Shown here: piece after piece, positions 1 through 9,281 of the stretch
Numbering within the stretch: the first letter of the stretch is position 1
Layout of the letters: every line of letters starts with the position of its first letter
Assembly (NCBI GenBank): GCA_003500955.1
Contig: DNQP01000127.1
Span: forward strand, 1-20,372
Source: Curvibacter sp.
GTDB lineage: Bacteria > Pseudomonadota > Gammaproteobacteria > Burkholderiales > Burkholderiaceae_C
Direction of reading: 5' to 3'
DNA: 20,372 nucleotides
Position numbers and translations under genes: made by a program
The notes under the pieces: generated by a model
Database searches by the model: none
What the model was told of the DNA's origin: nothing
Seen by the model: the letters and a program-made list of their open reading frames with translations, nothing else

Positions 1-10
1 CGCAGGTTGC

Positions 11-25
11 CCCGGCACAGCCGGG
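11..25. repeat. Short GC-rich inverted repeat
   Basis: A six-base perfect dyad (CCCGGC / GCCGGG) surrounds a three-base spacer at the left edge of the window. It could be the end of an upstream terminator or the outer part of the larger palindromic element at 41-105. There is no T-run on either side, so I do not call it a terminator. Confidence 0.4.
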
Positions 26-40
26 CTCACAGACACCAGG

Positions 41-105
41 GTCGCCTTTTCTTTGGGTACTTTCTTTTGGCGAAGCAAAAGAAAGTACCTCGGCCGCCGG
101 GCCGA
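41..105. repeat. Burkholderiales-type intergenic palindrome upstream of thyA
   Basis: Positions 56-69 and 76-89 form a perfect 14-bp inverted repeat (GGTACTTTCTTTTG and its complement) around a six-base loop. It is preceded by CCTTTTCTTT and followed by a GC-rich tail with CGGCC/GGCCG dyads. I recall very similar TACTTTCTTTTG...CAAAAGAAAGTA blocks in intergenic regions of many Comamonadaceae genomes, which suggests a dispersed REP-like element. That is memory, not a search. In RNA the stem would be long and could act as a processing or termination signal for the gene to the left of the window. Confidence 0.65.
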
Positions 106-224
106 GACCCGGCAAGCCACACTCGCTCGGGCCTCGACCGGCTGAGCACGGCCACAACAGCGAGCTTGAGATGCCAGTCACCCCCGCGCCAGGCACGCAC
201 CCAAGTTGTAGGAAAATCCCATCT

Positions 225-1037
225 ATGACCACCCGCCCCGTCCGTTCCCAGTACGAAGACTTCATGCGCCACGTGTACACCACAGGCGTACCTAAGACCG
301 ACCGCACGGGCACGGGCACACGCAGCGTGTTCGGCCACCAGATGCGCTTCGACCTCAACGAAGGCTTCCCGCTGGTGACGACCAAGAAGGTGCACCTCAA
401 GTCCATCATCTATGAGCTGCTGTGGTTCCTCACGGGTTCGAGCAACAACAACTGGCTGAAGGAACGGGGCGTCACCATCTGGGACGAATGGGCCCGGCCT
501 GATGGCGACCTGGGCCCGGTCTACGGCGTGCAGTGGCGCAGCTGGCCCACGCCCGACGGCGGCCACATCGACCAGATCAGCGAAGTCATCAAGACACTCA
601 AAAACAACCCCGACTCGCGCCGCATCATCGTCAGCGCCTGGAACGTGGCCGAGCTGAACAAGATGGCGCTGATGCCCTGCCACGCCTTCTTCCAGTTCTA
701 CGTCGCTGAAGGGCGTCTCAGCTGCCAGCTCTACCAGCGCAGCGCCGACATCTTCCTCGGCGTGCCCTTCAACATCGCCAGCTACGCCCTGCTCACGCAC
801 ATGATCGCGCAGCAGTGCGACCTGGGCGTGGGCGACTTCATCTGGACCGGCGGCGACTGCCATATCTACAGCAATCACCACGAACAGGTGGAGCTGCAGC
901 TCTCGCGCACGCCTTATCCCTATCCCACGCTGCACATCAAGCGCCGGCCGGATTCGATCTTCGACTACCAGTACGAGGATTTCGAGGTGCTGGACTACCA
1001 GTGCCATCCGGCCATCAAGGCACCGGTGGCGGTCTGA
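225..1037 (+). CDS. thyA: Thymidylate synthase ThyA
   Basis: Makes dTMP from dUMP using 5,10-methylene-tetrahydrofolate as carbon donor and reductant, releasing dihydrofolate; cytosolic homodimer. The 270-residue product has the classical ThyA layout: [13 protein letters not shown] near residues 25-37 (phosphate-binding arginine), YELLWFLTG around 63-71, the catalytic motif [11 protein letters not shown] with Cys152, [20 protein letters not shown], and a C-terminal end in PVAV (family ends vary, often PVAI). Length matches the family (about 264 in E. coli). I chose ATG 225 because the family N-terminus (QYEDFMRHV) follows within nine residues and AGGA lies 11 bases upstream. An ATG at 171 would add 18 residues unlike ThyA. 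It heads a plus-strand run, and FolA two genes downstream regenerates the folate cofactor it uses up. Confidence 0.97.
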   Translation: MTTRPVRSQYEDFMRHVYTTGVPKTDRTGTGTRSVFGHQMRFDLNEGFPLVTTKKVHLKSIIYELLWFLTGSSNNNWLKERGVTIWDEWARPDGDLGPVYGVQWRSWPTPDGGHIDQISEVIKTLKNNPDSRRIIVSAWNVAELNKMALMPCHAFFQFYVAEGRLSCQLYQRSADIFLGVPFNIASYALLTHMIAQQCDLGVGDFIWTGGDCHIYSNHHEQVELQLSRTPYPYPTLHIKRRPDSIFDYQYEDFEVLDYQCHPAIKAPVAV

Positions 1038-1053
1038 GCAGGGCCCGGCGCTC

Positions 1054-1935
1054 GTGATCAGCCGCAAGCAGCTCGTCACGCTGGTCGCCCTCACGCTGAT
1101 GTGGGGCATCAACTGGCCGATGATGAAGTTCTCGCTCAGGGAACTCTCGCCGCTGTACTTCCGCGCGCTCACCATGAGCTGCGGCGCGATCTTCCTTTAC
1201 AGCTTCTACCGCGCACGCGGCCTGCGCATGCTGCCGCAGGGCGCGGAATGGCGCTCGGTGGTGACGCTGGGCCTCCCCAACATGCTGGGCTGGCACACGG
1301 TGTCCATCCTGGGCGTCAAGGAACTGGCCTCGGGGCGCGCCGCCATCCTGGGCTTCACCATGCCGATCTGGACCGTGTTGCTGGGCGCGCTCTTTCTCGG
1401 CCAGCGCCTGACGCAGCGCACGGTGGTGGCCGTGATTGCCGTGGCGGTCGCGATCGGCCTGCTGACCTCCAGCGAGTTCACGGCGCTCACCGGCCGGCCG
1501 CTGGGCATCGTCTGGATGGAGATCGCCGCCATCAGCTGGGCCGTCGGCACGCTGATGATGCGGCGCGCCCAGCTGACCCTGCCCGTGGAGACCCTGACGA
1601 TCTGGATGATGATCCTGACCTCGGCATGCCTCTGGCTCATCGCCTTCGCCAGCGAACCCTGGCCGAGCTGGCAGTTCAGCGCGCCCATGTGGGCCAGCCT
1701 GGTCTACGGCGCCTTCATCAACTACGGCTTCGCCCAGACCCTCTGGACCGGGCTGGCGCGTCATCTGCCGCCGGCCACCAGCGCCATGAGCGTGATGGCC
1801 ATCCCGCTCGTGGGTACGCTCAGCGCCACCTTCATCGTCGGCGAGTGGCCAACCTGGCAGGACTACCTGGCCATCGTCTTCGTCATGGCGGCCATCGCCG
1901 CCGTGCTGCTGCCCACCCGGAAAGCTCCCGCATGA
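1054..1935 (+). CDS. EamA/DMT-family membrane transporter
   Basis: A 293-residue, very hydrophobic protein with about ten predicted membrane segments arranged as two homologous halves, the layout of drug/metabolite transporter (EamA) exporters. Recognisable features are WGINWPMMKFSLRELSPLYFRALTM at the first helix pair, a mid-protein repeat beginning at the WMEIAAISWAVGTLMMRR stretch, and a final run into LPTRK. The substrate cannot be read from sequence; location is the inner membrane. The start is GTG at 1054, 16 bases after thyA, with AGGG about ten bases upstream. The stop overlaps the folA start (ATGA), implying translational coupling. A folate or nucleoside link is tempting from context but unsupported. 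Confidence 0.88.
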   Translation: MISRKQLVTLVALTLMWGINWPMMKFSLRELSPLYFRALTMSCGAIFLYSFYRARGLRMLPQGAEWRSVVTLGLPNMLGWHTVSILGVKELASGRAAILGFTMPIWTVLLGALFLGQRLTQRTVVAVIAVAVAIGLLTSSEFTALTGRPLGIVWMEIAAISWAVGTLMMRRAQLTLPVETLTIWMMILTSACLWLIAFASEPWPSWQFSAPMWASLVYGAFINYGFAQTLWTGLARHLPPATSAMSVMAIPLVGTLSATFIVGEWPTWQDYLAIVFVMAAIAAVLLPTRKAPA

Positions 1936-2426
1936 AACTGCACCTGATCTTCGCGCGCGCCGCCAACGGCACCATCGGCAAGAACGGCACCATGCCCTGG
2001 CACCTGCCCGAGGACCTGGCCCACTTCAAGCGCACCACGCTGGGCGCGCCCGTCGTCATGGGCCGCAAGACCTGGGAATCGCTGCCGCCGCGCTTTCGCC
2101 CCCTGCCCGGTCGCACCAATGTGGTCGTGACACGCCAGCGCGGCTGGCAGGCCGAGGGGGCACAGGTCGCGCACTCGCTGGACGAGGCGCTGCGACGCTG
2201 CGGCGACGCGCCTGATGCCTGGATCATCGGCGGCGCCGAGATCTACGCCCAGGCCCTGCCCCTGGCGAGCACGGCCGTGGTCACCGAGATCGAGGCTGAT
2301 TTCGAGGGCGACGCCTTTGCGCCACAATTCGGCCCCGGTTGGCAGGAAGTCCGGCGCGAGGCCCGTGTCTCGGCCACTGGCCTGAAATTCAGCTTTGTCA
2401 CCTACACCCACACCCCAGGAGTCTGA
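1932..2426 (+). CDS. folA: Dihydrofolate reductase FolA
   Basis: Reduces dihydrofolate to tetrahydrofolate with NADPH, recycling the product of ThyA; cytosolic. The 164-residue protein has the standard order of DHFR motifs: IGKNGTMPWHLPEDLAHFKR with the catalytic acid Asp28 (Asp27 in E. coli), VVMGRKTWESLP and PLPGRTNVVVT for NADPH binding, and WIIGGAEIYAQALP for the glycine pair near residue 100. The N-terminal strand reads LIFARAANG, where E. coli has IAALAVDR, placing Phe at the E. coli Ala6 position but keeping Ala at position 7. ATG 1932 overlaps the preceding stop by four bases. AGGAG near its 3' end serves the next gene. Confidence 0.96.
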   Translation: MKLHLIFARAANGTIGKNGTMPWHLPEDLAHFKRTTLGAPVVMGRKTWESLPPRFRPLPGRTNVVVTRQRGWQAEGAQVAHSLDEALRRCGDAPDAWIIGGAEIYAQALPLASTAVVTEIEADFEGDAFAPQFGPGWQEVRREARVSATGLKFSFVTYTHTPGV

Positions 2427-2429
2427 TCC

Positions 2430-3023
2430 ATGTCCTCAGGCGGCTTTCACGTCCACGGCCCGCACGACCACGAACTCGAACACGCCACGCAGGCCGCGGC
2501 CCATGGCGAGCATGGCAGCGGCATGACCAACCAGATCGCCATGTTCACGGCCATCATCGCCACGGTCGGCGCCATCTTCGCCTACATGGGCGGCGCCACC
2601 CAGGCCAATGCCGGGCTGTACAAGAACAACGCGGCGCTGAAGAAGACCGAGGCCGCCAACCAGTGGAACTACTTCCAGGCCAAGAGCACCAAGCAGTCGC
2701 TGGCCGAGGTCTCGCGTGACCTGACCGTCAAGGAGGCCGAGCGTGAGAAATACCAGGCCAAGATCGACCGCTACGAGAAGGAAAAAGGCGAGATCAAGGT
2801 CGTGGCCGAAAAGCTCGAGGCCGAGGCGACCGAGTGGGACCGCAAGAGCGATGAGCAGATCCATCTGCACCACCGCTGGGCCCAGGCCACCACCGTGCTG
2901 CAGGTCGCCATCGCCATGGCCGCCATCGCCCTGCTGACGCGCAAGAAATGGCTGGAATACGCCATGTTCGCCGGCGGCGCGATCGGCGTGGCCATCGGCG
3001 GGCTGGCCCTGCTCCACATCTGA
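2430..3023 (+). CDS. DUF4337 membrane protein with coiled coil
   Basis: A 197-residue protein of unknown function resembling the DUF4337 family. Visible layout: a histidine-rich soluble N-terminus (seven His between residues 7 and 27, e.g. HVHGPHDHE), a membrane segment at about 33-55, a charged, probably coiled-coil stretch at about 65-145 rich in Lys/Glu/Ala, and two closely spaced membrane helices at about 152-195 separated by RKKWLEY. The start has a good Shine-Dalgarno (AGGAG, 8-base spacing) inside the folA 3' end, and only three bases separate it from folA. Co-transcription with folA and the exonuclease gene is likely. The His cluster could bind metal, but that is a guess. Confidence 0.85.
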   Translation: MSSGGFHVHGPHDHELEHATQAAAHGEHGSGMTNQIAMFTAIIATVGAIFAYMGGATQANAGLYKNNAALKKTEAANQWNYFQAKSTKQSLAEVSRDLTVKEAEREKYQAKIDRYEKEKGEIKVVAEKLEAEATEWDRKSDEQIHLHHRWAQATTVLQVAIAMAAIALLTRKKWLEYAMFAGGAIGVAIGGLALLHI

Positions 3024-3033
3024 GGCCCGCGCG

Positions 3034-3804
3034 ATGAAGCTCGCGACCTGGAACGTCAACTCGCTCAATGTGCGCCTGCCGCAGGTGCTGGACTGGCTGG
3101 CCGCCCACCCGGTGGACGTGCTGGCGCTCCAGGAACTCAAGCTCACCGACGACAAGTTTCCCTTCCCGGACTTTGCCGCCGCGGGCTACCAGGCCCAGAG
3201 CTTCGGCCAGAAGACCTACAACGGCGTGGCCCTGCTCTCGCGTGCGCCGATGCAGGCTGTGGTGCGCAACATCCCCGGCTTCGAGGACGAGATGGCGCGC
3301 GTGATCAGCGCCACGATCAGCGGTGTGCGGGTGATCGGCGCCTACTTCCCCAACGGCCAGGAGCCGGGCTCGGACAAGTTCGCCTACAAGATGCGCTGGT
3401 TGGACGCGCTGCGCGAGTGGGTGCGCGGCGAATTGCAGCAGCACCCGCGGCTGGTGCTCATGGGTGACTACAACATCACCTTCGATGACCTCGACGTCTG
3501 GGACCCTGTGGGCCTGAAGGACAGCATCCATTGCACGGTGGAAGAGCGCACGCAGCTGCAGGCCCTGATCGCCCTCGGCCTGCACGACAGCGTGCGGCTT
3601 TTCCCGCAGCCCGAGCGCAACTACTCCTGGTGGGACTACCGCAACATGGCCTTCCGTCGCAAACAAGGCCTGCGCATCGACCACATCCTGATCAGCGAGG
3701 CGCTCAAGCCCCTGGCCACAGCTTGCGCTGTCGATCCCACGCCCCGCAAGAACGAGCGCCCGAGCGACCACGCGCCCGTGGTGCTGGAACTGCAAGGGCT
3801 CTGA
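3034..3804 (+). CDS. xth: Exodeoxyribonuclease III / AP endonuclease
   Basis: Member of the exonuclease III (ExoA/XthA) branch of the EEP superfamily. It cleaves DNA at abasic sites and removes 3' blocking groups in base-excision repair; cytosolic and Mg-dependent. The 256-residue protein shows WNVNSLNVR at the N-terminus, LQELK with metal-binding Glu34, YNGVALLSR, the active-site GDYN (Asp145, Asn147), SWWDYR near 198-203, RIDHIL (Asp216) and the closing SDHAPVV (Asp245, His246). Length fits the family. It begins ten bases after the DUF4337 gene, without a strong Shine-Dalgarno. Its position before an alkyltransferase gene makes the end of this run a DNA-repair pair. The exact subfamily (XthA versus ExoA) is not settled by eye. 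Confidence 0.94.
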   Translation: MKLATWNVNSLNVRLPQVLDWLAAHPVDVLALQELKLTDDKFPFPDFAAAGYQAQSFGQKTYNGVALLSRAPMQAVVRNIPGFEDEMARVISATISGVRVIGAYFPNGQEPGSDKFAYKMRWLDALREWVRGELQQHPRLVLMGDYNITFDDLDVWDPVGLKDSIHCTVEERTQLQALIALGLHDSVRLFPQPERNYSWWDYRNMAFRRKQGLRIDHILISEALKPLATACAVDPTPRKNERPSDHAPVVLELQGL

Positions 3805-3818
3805 GGTCTGGCCGGGCC

Positions 3819-4367
3819 ATGCACACCCTGGCCTACGCCCTCTTCCCCACGCCCCTGGGCTTGTGCGGCATCGCCTGGAGCGCACAGGCCCTGACGGGGG
3901 TGCAGTTGCCCGAAGCCGATGCAGCGGCCACACGCCAGCGCCTGGCGCGCCGCTTTCCCGGCCTCAGCGAAGATACGCCGCCGCCCTTCGTGCAAGCGGC
4001 GATGGCCGCCATCACGGCGCTGCTCGAAGGCCATCCCCCCGAGCCCCGCGACCTCACCCACCTGCCGCTGGACATGGCAGGGGTGCCCCCCTTCCACCAG
4101 CGCGTCTACGAACTCACGCGCCGTATCCCGCCCGGCGAAACCCTGACTTATGGTGAGGTGGCAAAGCGCCTGGGCGAACCGGGCGCGGCCCGCGCCGTGG
4201 GCCAGGCCCTGGGCGCCAACCCCTTCGCCCCCGTCGTGCCCTGCCACCGCGTGCTGGGCGCGCAGACGGGTACCGGCGGCTTCTCAGCCCATGGCGGGCT
4301 GCAGACCAAGCTGAAGATGCTGGAAATCGAGGGCGCGCGCTTTGGCGGCCCCGGCTTGTTCGACTGA
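3819..4367 (+). CDS. ogt: Methylated-DNA-[protein]-cysteine S-methyltransferase (Ogt type)
   Basis: Suicide repair protein that transfers alkyl groups from O6-alkylguanine in DNA to its own cysteine. The 182-residue product has an Ogt/Ada-C type N-terminal fold (residues 1-85, poorly conserved) and the DNA-binding and active-site domain: FHQRVYELTRRIPPGETLTYGEVA (helix-turn-helix lead-in), RAVGQALGANPFAPVVPCHRV with acceptor Cys142, then GTGGFSAHGGLQTKLKMLEIEG. ATG 3819 lies 14 bases after the exonuclease stop and gives a normal family length; the longer open frame upstream only overlaps the exonuclease gene. It is the last gene of the plus-strand run and converges on ntrC. Confidence 0.95.
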   Translation: MHTLAYALFPTPLGLCGIAWSAQALTGVQLPEADAAATRQRLARRFPGLSEDTPPPFVQAAMAAITALLEGHPPEPRDLTHLPLDMAGVPPFHQRVYELTRRIPPGETLTYGEVAKRLGEPGAARAVGQALGANPFAPVVPCHRVLGAQTGTGGFSAHGGLQTKLKMLEIEGARFGGPGLFD

Positions 4368-4430
4368 GGCCATCGCCGGTGTTGATGCGAGGGACGCCGT
4401 GGAACGGGCTTGGCCCGGCCACTGGCGTCG

Positions 4431-4475
4431 TCCCCCTTCGCGCAGCAGAAGGGGGAAGCGGCGCAGCCGCTCAGG
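4431..4475. repeat. Palindromic repeat between convergent ogt and ntrC
   Basis: Positions 4431-4439 (TCCCCCTTC) and 4448-4456 form a perfect nine-base inverted repeat around an eight-base loop, followed by a small GCGGC/GCCGC dyad and a G-run. This pattern resembles short GC-rich intergenic repeats I have seen in Comamonadaceae. It fills the only gap between two converging genes and may end transcription from both sides, but there is no clear T-run, so its termination role is inferred. Confidence 0.5.
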
Positions 4476-4478
4476 GGG

Positions 4479-5954
<1,476 letters not shown>

Positions 5955-5986
5955 GTCGGCTACACCCTTTGCTCAAGCCGCCTGGT

Positions 5987-7054
5987 TCATGGCAGCGGTA
6001 TCAGTATCTTGAAATCGGTCCGGCCTGGCTCGCTGTCGCACTCGATCAGGCCATGGTGCTGCTGGACAAAGGTTTGTGCCAATGTCAGCCCCAGGCCGGA
6101 ACCGCCTTCCCGTCCCGACACGAGCGGGAAAAAGATGCGGTCCTTGATCGAGTCCGGCACGCCAGGCCCGTTATCGATGACATGCAATTCCAGTGCCAGC
6201 TTGTAGCGCTGCTTGCCGAAAGTGGTCTGCCTAGCGATCCGGGTGCGGAAGGTCAGCCGGGCCTCGCCCGCTGCAATGCGTTCATGCAAGGCCTGGCAGG
6301 CGTTGTGGGCGATGTTGAGCACGGCCTGGATCAGCTGCTCACGATCACCGCGGAATTCAGGGATGGAGGTGTCGTAGTCGCGCACGACCCGCAGGCCCCT
6401 GGGAAACTCGGCGAGGATCAAGGAGCGCACGCGTTCGCAGACCTCGTGGATGTTGACATCGCCCACCACATGCGGACGCCGGTGCGGCGCGAGCAGGCGA
6501 TCCACCAGGGTCTGCAAGCGATCGGCCTCGTGGATGATGACACGCGTGTACTCGGTCAGCTGGCCGTCGATCTCCATCTCCAGCAGCTGAGCCGCACCAC
6601 GGATGCCGCCCAGCGGGTTCTTGATCTCGTGGGCGAGGTTACGGATCAGTTCCTTGTTGGCCTGGGCCTGGTCGATCAGCCGTTCCTCGCGCTCCTGCCG
6701 CGCCTGCTGCTCCAGCGGCAGCATCTCGATCAGGATATCGCCCGGCTGGTCGGTCTGGGTCAGGATGACGTGAACCGGCAGTGGATCGCGCCCGGAGCGC
6801 TTGAGCCAGGCGTCATAACGCAGCGCAGCGAACTCGTTGGCGCGCAGACCACCCAGGGCCTGCAGCAGGACCTGGGGTTCGGTGTAGTACTCGGGAAGCT
6901 GCGACTCCTCGATGCTGCGCCGAGACATGCCGAGCGCATCTTCGAGCGCCGCATTGGCGTAGACCACGGCACCGTCGCCATGCACGACGGCGACCAGTGT
7001 GGCCAGAAGGTCAAAGGGCTGGAAGCGGCCCGCGGGGGAATCAGACGGTTTCAA
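5987..7054 (-). CDS. ntrB: Nitrogen regulation sensor histidine kinase NtrB (GlnL)
   Basis: Kinase/phosphatase (NR(II)) that sets NtrC phosphorylation in response to PII protein; cytosolic. In the 355-residue protein I see a PAS domain (about 12-115, starting FDLLATLVAVVHGDGAVVYANAA), a dimerisation/phosphoacceptor helix with NLAHEIKNPLGG (His142), and a HATPase domain with N-box LNIAHNACQAL, G1 DNGPGVP, FFPLVSGREGGSGLGL and a C-terminal end GRTDFKILIPLP. No membrane helix is present, as expected. The apparent start is TTG at 7054, five bases after the preceding stop, with AGGCGG almost touching it; no ATG fits the conserved N-terminus, so the exact start is uncertain. Confidence 0.95.
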   Translation of the reverse strand: MKPSDSPAGRFQPFDLLATLVAVVHGDGAVVYANAALEDALGMSRRSIEESQLPEYYTEPQVLLQALGGLRANEFAALRYDAWLKRSGRDPLPVHVILTQTDQPGDILIEMLPLEQQARQEREERLIDQAQANKELIRNLAHEIKNPLGGIRGAAQLLEMEIDGQLTEYTRVIIHEADRLQTLVDRLLAPHRRPHVVGDVNIHEVCERVRSLILAEFPRGLRVVRDYDTSIPEFRGDREQLIQAVLNIAHNACQALHERIAAGEARLTFRTRIARQTTFGKQRYKLALELHVIDNGPGVPDSIKDRIFFPLVSGREGGSGLGLTLAQTFVQQHHGLIECDSEPGRTDFKILIPLP

Positions 7055-7059
7055 GCCGC

Positions 7060-7572
7060 CTATTTTGACTCAGAAGCAGCGGCCGACGGCAGACGATCGA
7101 GTTCACGCCGCAGACCGGACAGATCGCTTTCATTGCGCTCGATGCTGGACTTGAGGTCGGCCACACGGTCCAGATACTTCTGGTGGTTGCGGAACTCGGG
7201 CCCCATCTTCTCGGGCTCACCGTTGTTGTATTCCCTGAGCAGATCGGCCTGCCGTGCCTCGGCCTTGCGCAGCTCGGCCTCGAGGATCATGCGCGCGTCG
7301 GCGTCACGCTGGCGCTGGCGCTCGGCCTCCAGATTGGACACGGCCTGGCTGGTGGCCGCCAGGCGCACGTTCTCGACCGGGCGGGGGCGCTGCACCACGG
7401 TGACATTGCCACCTTCGACCAGCTTGCAGCCCTTCTGGCCCGGCTGGACGGTGTTGGTGTACTCATTGCCGCAACGGTAAATGCGATTGCCCTGAGCGTG
7501 GGCCAGGCCGGCAACTCCCAGGTTTGCTACGAAAAGCGTAGCTGTCAACGACATCAGGTAGGTCTTCTTCAT
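7060..7572 (-). CDS. Exported DUF4124-like coiled-coil protein
   Basis: A 170-residue protein of unknown function. It opens with a signal peptide (MKK, hydrophobic stretch to about residue 24, cleavage likely after AHA), followed by a short DUF4124-like patch, RIYRCGNEYTN, with two cysteines (34 and 49) that could form a disulfide. Residues about 75-165 are highly charged Arg/Glu/Ala-rich, predicted coiled coil. The start is ATG 7572, because GGAG sits six bases upstream and a signal peptide begins there; an upstream ATG at 7593 would spoil the signal. The stop is five bases from ntrB, so it probably leads a DUF4124-ntrB-ntrC operon. It likely acts in the periplasm. Confidence 0.85.
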   Translation of the reverse strand: MKKTYLMSLTATLFVANLGVAGLAHAQGNRIYRCGNEYTNTVQPGQKGCKLVEGGNVTVVQRPRPVENVRLAATSQAVSNLEAERQRQRDADARMILEAELRKAEARQADLLREYNNGEPEKMGPEFRNHQKYLDRVADLKSSIERNESDLSGLRRELDRLPSAAASESK

Positions 7573-7610
7573 GGTGGTCTCCGCGCATCGCAATGCAGGG
7601 GCGGTCTGTC

Positions 7611-7638
7611 AGTATCCTCATTTTCGGCCGGAATTCAA
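7611..7638 (-). promoter_or_regulatory. Candidate sigma-70 promoter for DUF4124-ntrB-ntrC
   Basis: Reading the minus strand, TTGAAT (7638-7633) and GATACT (7616-7611) are separated by 16 bases, each matching the -35/-10 consensus at four of six positions. The predicted start near 7604 would give a leader of about 32 bases. It lies just after the glnA terminator, which fits a separate housekeeping promoter for ntrBC. Confidence 0.45.
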
Positions 7639-7661
7639 AGCCCCTGGCGTGTCCGGAAATG

Positions 7662-7689
7662 AAAAAGGACGGCCGAAGCCGTCCTTTTT
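7662..7689 (-). terminator. glnA rho-independent terminator with UUCG loop
   Basis: A perfect 12-bp stem (AAAAAGGACGGC, 7662-7673, with its complement 7678-7689) encloses four bases. On the minus strand the loop is the stable C(UUCG)G tetraloop followed by a T-run, exactly where glnA transcription should end. The plus strand also ends in a T-run, so it may work in both directions. Confidence 0.9.
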
Positions 7690-7728
7690 TTGCGACAGGC
7701 TGTAACGACGTACAGCCTGCTGCGCTGA

Positions 7729-9144
7729 TCACAGCGAGTAGTACATGTCGTACTCGACCGGATGCGGTGCCATGCGGAAGCGCGTGACTTCGCCCATCTT
7801 GAGCTCGATGTAGGCGTCGAGCATGGAGTCGGTGAACACACCACCCTTGGTCAGGAAGGCGCGGTCCTTGTCCAGATACTCCAGCGCCTGGTCCAGGCTG
7901 TGGCAGACGGTCGGCACCAGCTTGTCCTCTTCCGGGGGCAGATGGTACAGATCCTTGGTGGCGGCCTCGCCCGGGTGGATCTTGTTCTCCACACCGTCCA
8001 GACCGGCCATCATCAGGGCCGAGAAGCACAGGTAGGGGTTGGCAGACGGATCGGGGAAACGCGCCTCGATGCGGCGACCCTTGGGATTGGCCACGAAGGG
8101 GATGCGGATCGACGCAGAGCGGTTGCGCGAGCTGTAAGCCAGCTTCACCGGGGCTTCGAAGCCGGGCACCAGGCGCTTGTAGCTGTTGGTGCCGGGGTTG
8201 GTGATGGCGTTCAGGGCACGGGCATGCTTGATGATGCCGCCGATGTAGTACAGGGCGAAATCGCTCAGGCCGGCGTAGCCGTCACCGGCGAACAGGTTCT
8301 TGCCGTCTTTCCAGATGGACTGGTGCACGTGCATGCCGGAGCCGTTGTCGCCAGCGTAGGGCTTGGGCATGAAGGTGGCGGTCTTGCCGTAGGCATTGGC
8401 CACGTTCCAGACCACGTACTTCAGGACCTGGGTCCAGTCGGCGCGCTCGACCAGGGTCGAGAACTTGGTGCCGATTTCGTTCTGGCCGGCGCCGGCCACT
8501 TCGTGGTGGAACACTTCAACCGGGATGCCCAGGGATTCGAGGATCAGGGACATCTCGGCGCGCATGTCCTGCGTGCTGTCGACCGGGGGCACCGGGAAGT
8601 AGCCGCCCTTGGTGGTGGGACGGTGACCGCGGTTGCCGCCTTCAAGCTGCTTGCCGCTGTTCCAGGGGGCTTCGTATTCGTCGATGGCGAACATCACGTT
8701 GCCGGGCTCGTTGCTCCAGCGCACGCCGTCGAAGATGAAGAATTCGGGTTCGGGGCCGAAGTAGGCGGTGTCGCCGATGCCGGAAGCCTTCAGGTAGGCT
8801 TCGGCGCGCTTGGCGATGGAGCGCGGATCGCGGTCATAGGCCTTGCCGTCGCTGGGCTCGACCACGTCACACTGCAGGAACAGCGTGGTTTCTTCGAAGA
8901 AGGGGTCGATGTTGGCGGTGTTCGGGTCGGGCATGAGCTGCATGTCCGAGGCTTCGATGCCCTTCCAGCCGGCGATGGACGAACCATCGAAGGCGTGGCC
9001 GGAAGTGAACTTGTCTTCGCCGAAGGCCGACACGGGCACGGTCACGTGCTGCTCTTTGCCACGGGTGTCAGTGAAGCGGAAATCAACGAACTTGACTTCG
9101 TTTTCCTTCACCATCTTCATCACGTCTGCGACGGTCTTGGCCAT
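7729..9144 (-). CDS. glnA: Glutamine synthetase type I GlnA
   Basis: Makes glutamine from glutamate, ammonia and ATP; a dodecamer in the cytosol and the central enzyme of ammonia assimilation. The 471-residue protein has [10 protein letters not shown] near the N-terminus, the beta-grasp DGSSIAGW, metal-binding [23 protein letters not shown], the ATP-site [16 protein letters not shown], the NRSASIRIP arginine segment, and [10 protein letters not shown] with Tyr400, the expected adenylylation site (Tyr397 in E. coli). It is therefore of the adenylylated GSI-beta type. ATG 9144 gives exactly the family length, with AGGAG six bases upstream. Upstream sigma-54 and NtrC-like sites indicate nitrogen control. 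Confidence 0.98.
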   Translation of the reverse strand: MAKTVADVMKMVKENEVKFVDFRFTDTRGKEQHVTVPVSAFGEDKFTSGHAFDGSSIAGWKGIEASDMQLMPDPNTANIDPFFEETTLFLQCDVVEPSDGKAYDRDPRSIAKRAEAYLKASGIGDTAYFGPEPEFFIFDGVRWSNEPGNVMFAIDEYEAPWNSGKQLEGGNRGHRPTTKGGYFPVPPVDSTQDMRAEMSLILESLGIPVEVFHHEVAGAGQNEIGTKFSTLVERADWTQVLKYVVWNVANAYGKTATFMPKPYAGDNGSGMHVHQSIWKDGKNLFAGDGYAGLSDFALYYIGGIIKHARALNAITNPGTNSYKRLVPGFEAPVKLAYSSRNRSASIRIPFVANPKGRRIEARFPDPSANPYLCFSALMMAGLDGVENKIHPGEAATKDLYHLPPEEDKLVPTVCHSLDQALEYLDKDRAFLTKGGVFTDSMLDAYIELKMGEVTRFRMAPHPVEYDMYYSL

Positions 9145-9193
9145 CTGGTACTCCTGGTAGGAAGGTTGATTAAAAGTTACGCTGGCACATGAA

Positions 9194-9209
9194 TGCAGTT
9201 TCTGTGCCA
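9194..9209 (-). promoter_or_regulatory. Sigma-54 (-24/-12) promoter of glnA
   Basis: On the minus strand the sequence reads TGGCAC, five bases, then CTGCA. The invariant GG and GC doublets are spaced exactly as in the sigma-54 consensus TGGCAC-N5-TTGC. With GC at -12, transcription should start near 9183, leaving a leader of about 39 bases before the glnA ATG. Position, strand and known control of glnA in proteobacteria all agree. Confidence 0.85.
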
Positions 9210-9281
9210 ATCCGGTTCATGCCGGTCGCGAACGAATCGGCTATTTTGCCCTGAGTTTCCACGCCTGACGGCCTCTCTCGA

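Noticed and set aside
27..1175. Long minus-strand frame opposite thyA
   Set aside because: It is the antisense of a certain gene in high-GC DNA; the protein is rich in Arg/His/Ala with no domain, and it crosses two genes.
7762..9192. 476-codon plus-strand frame over glnA
   Set aside because: It is antisense to glnA, which has full-length, motif-complete support.
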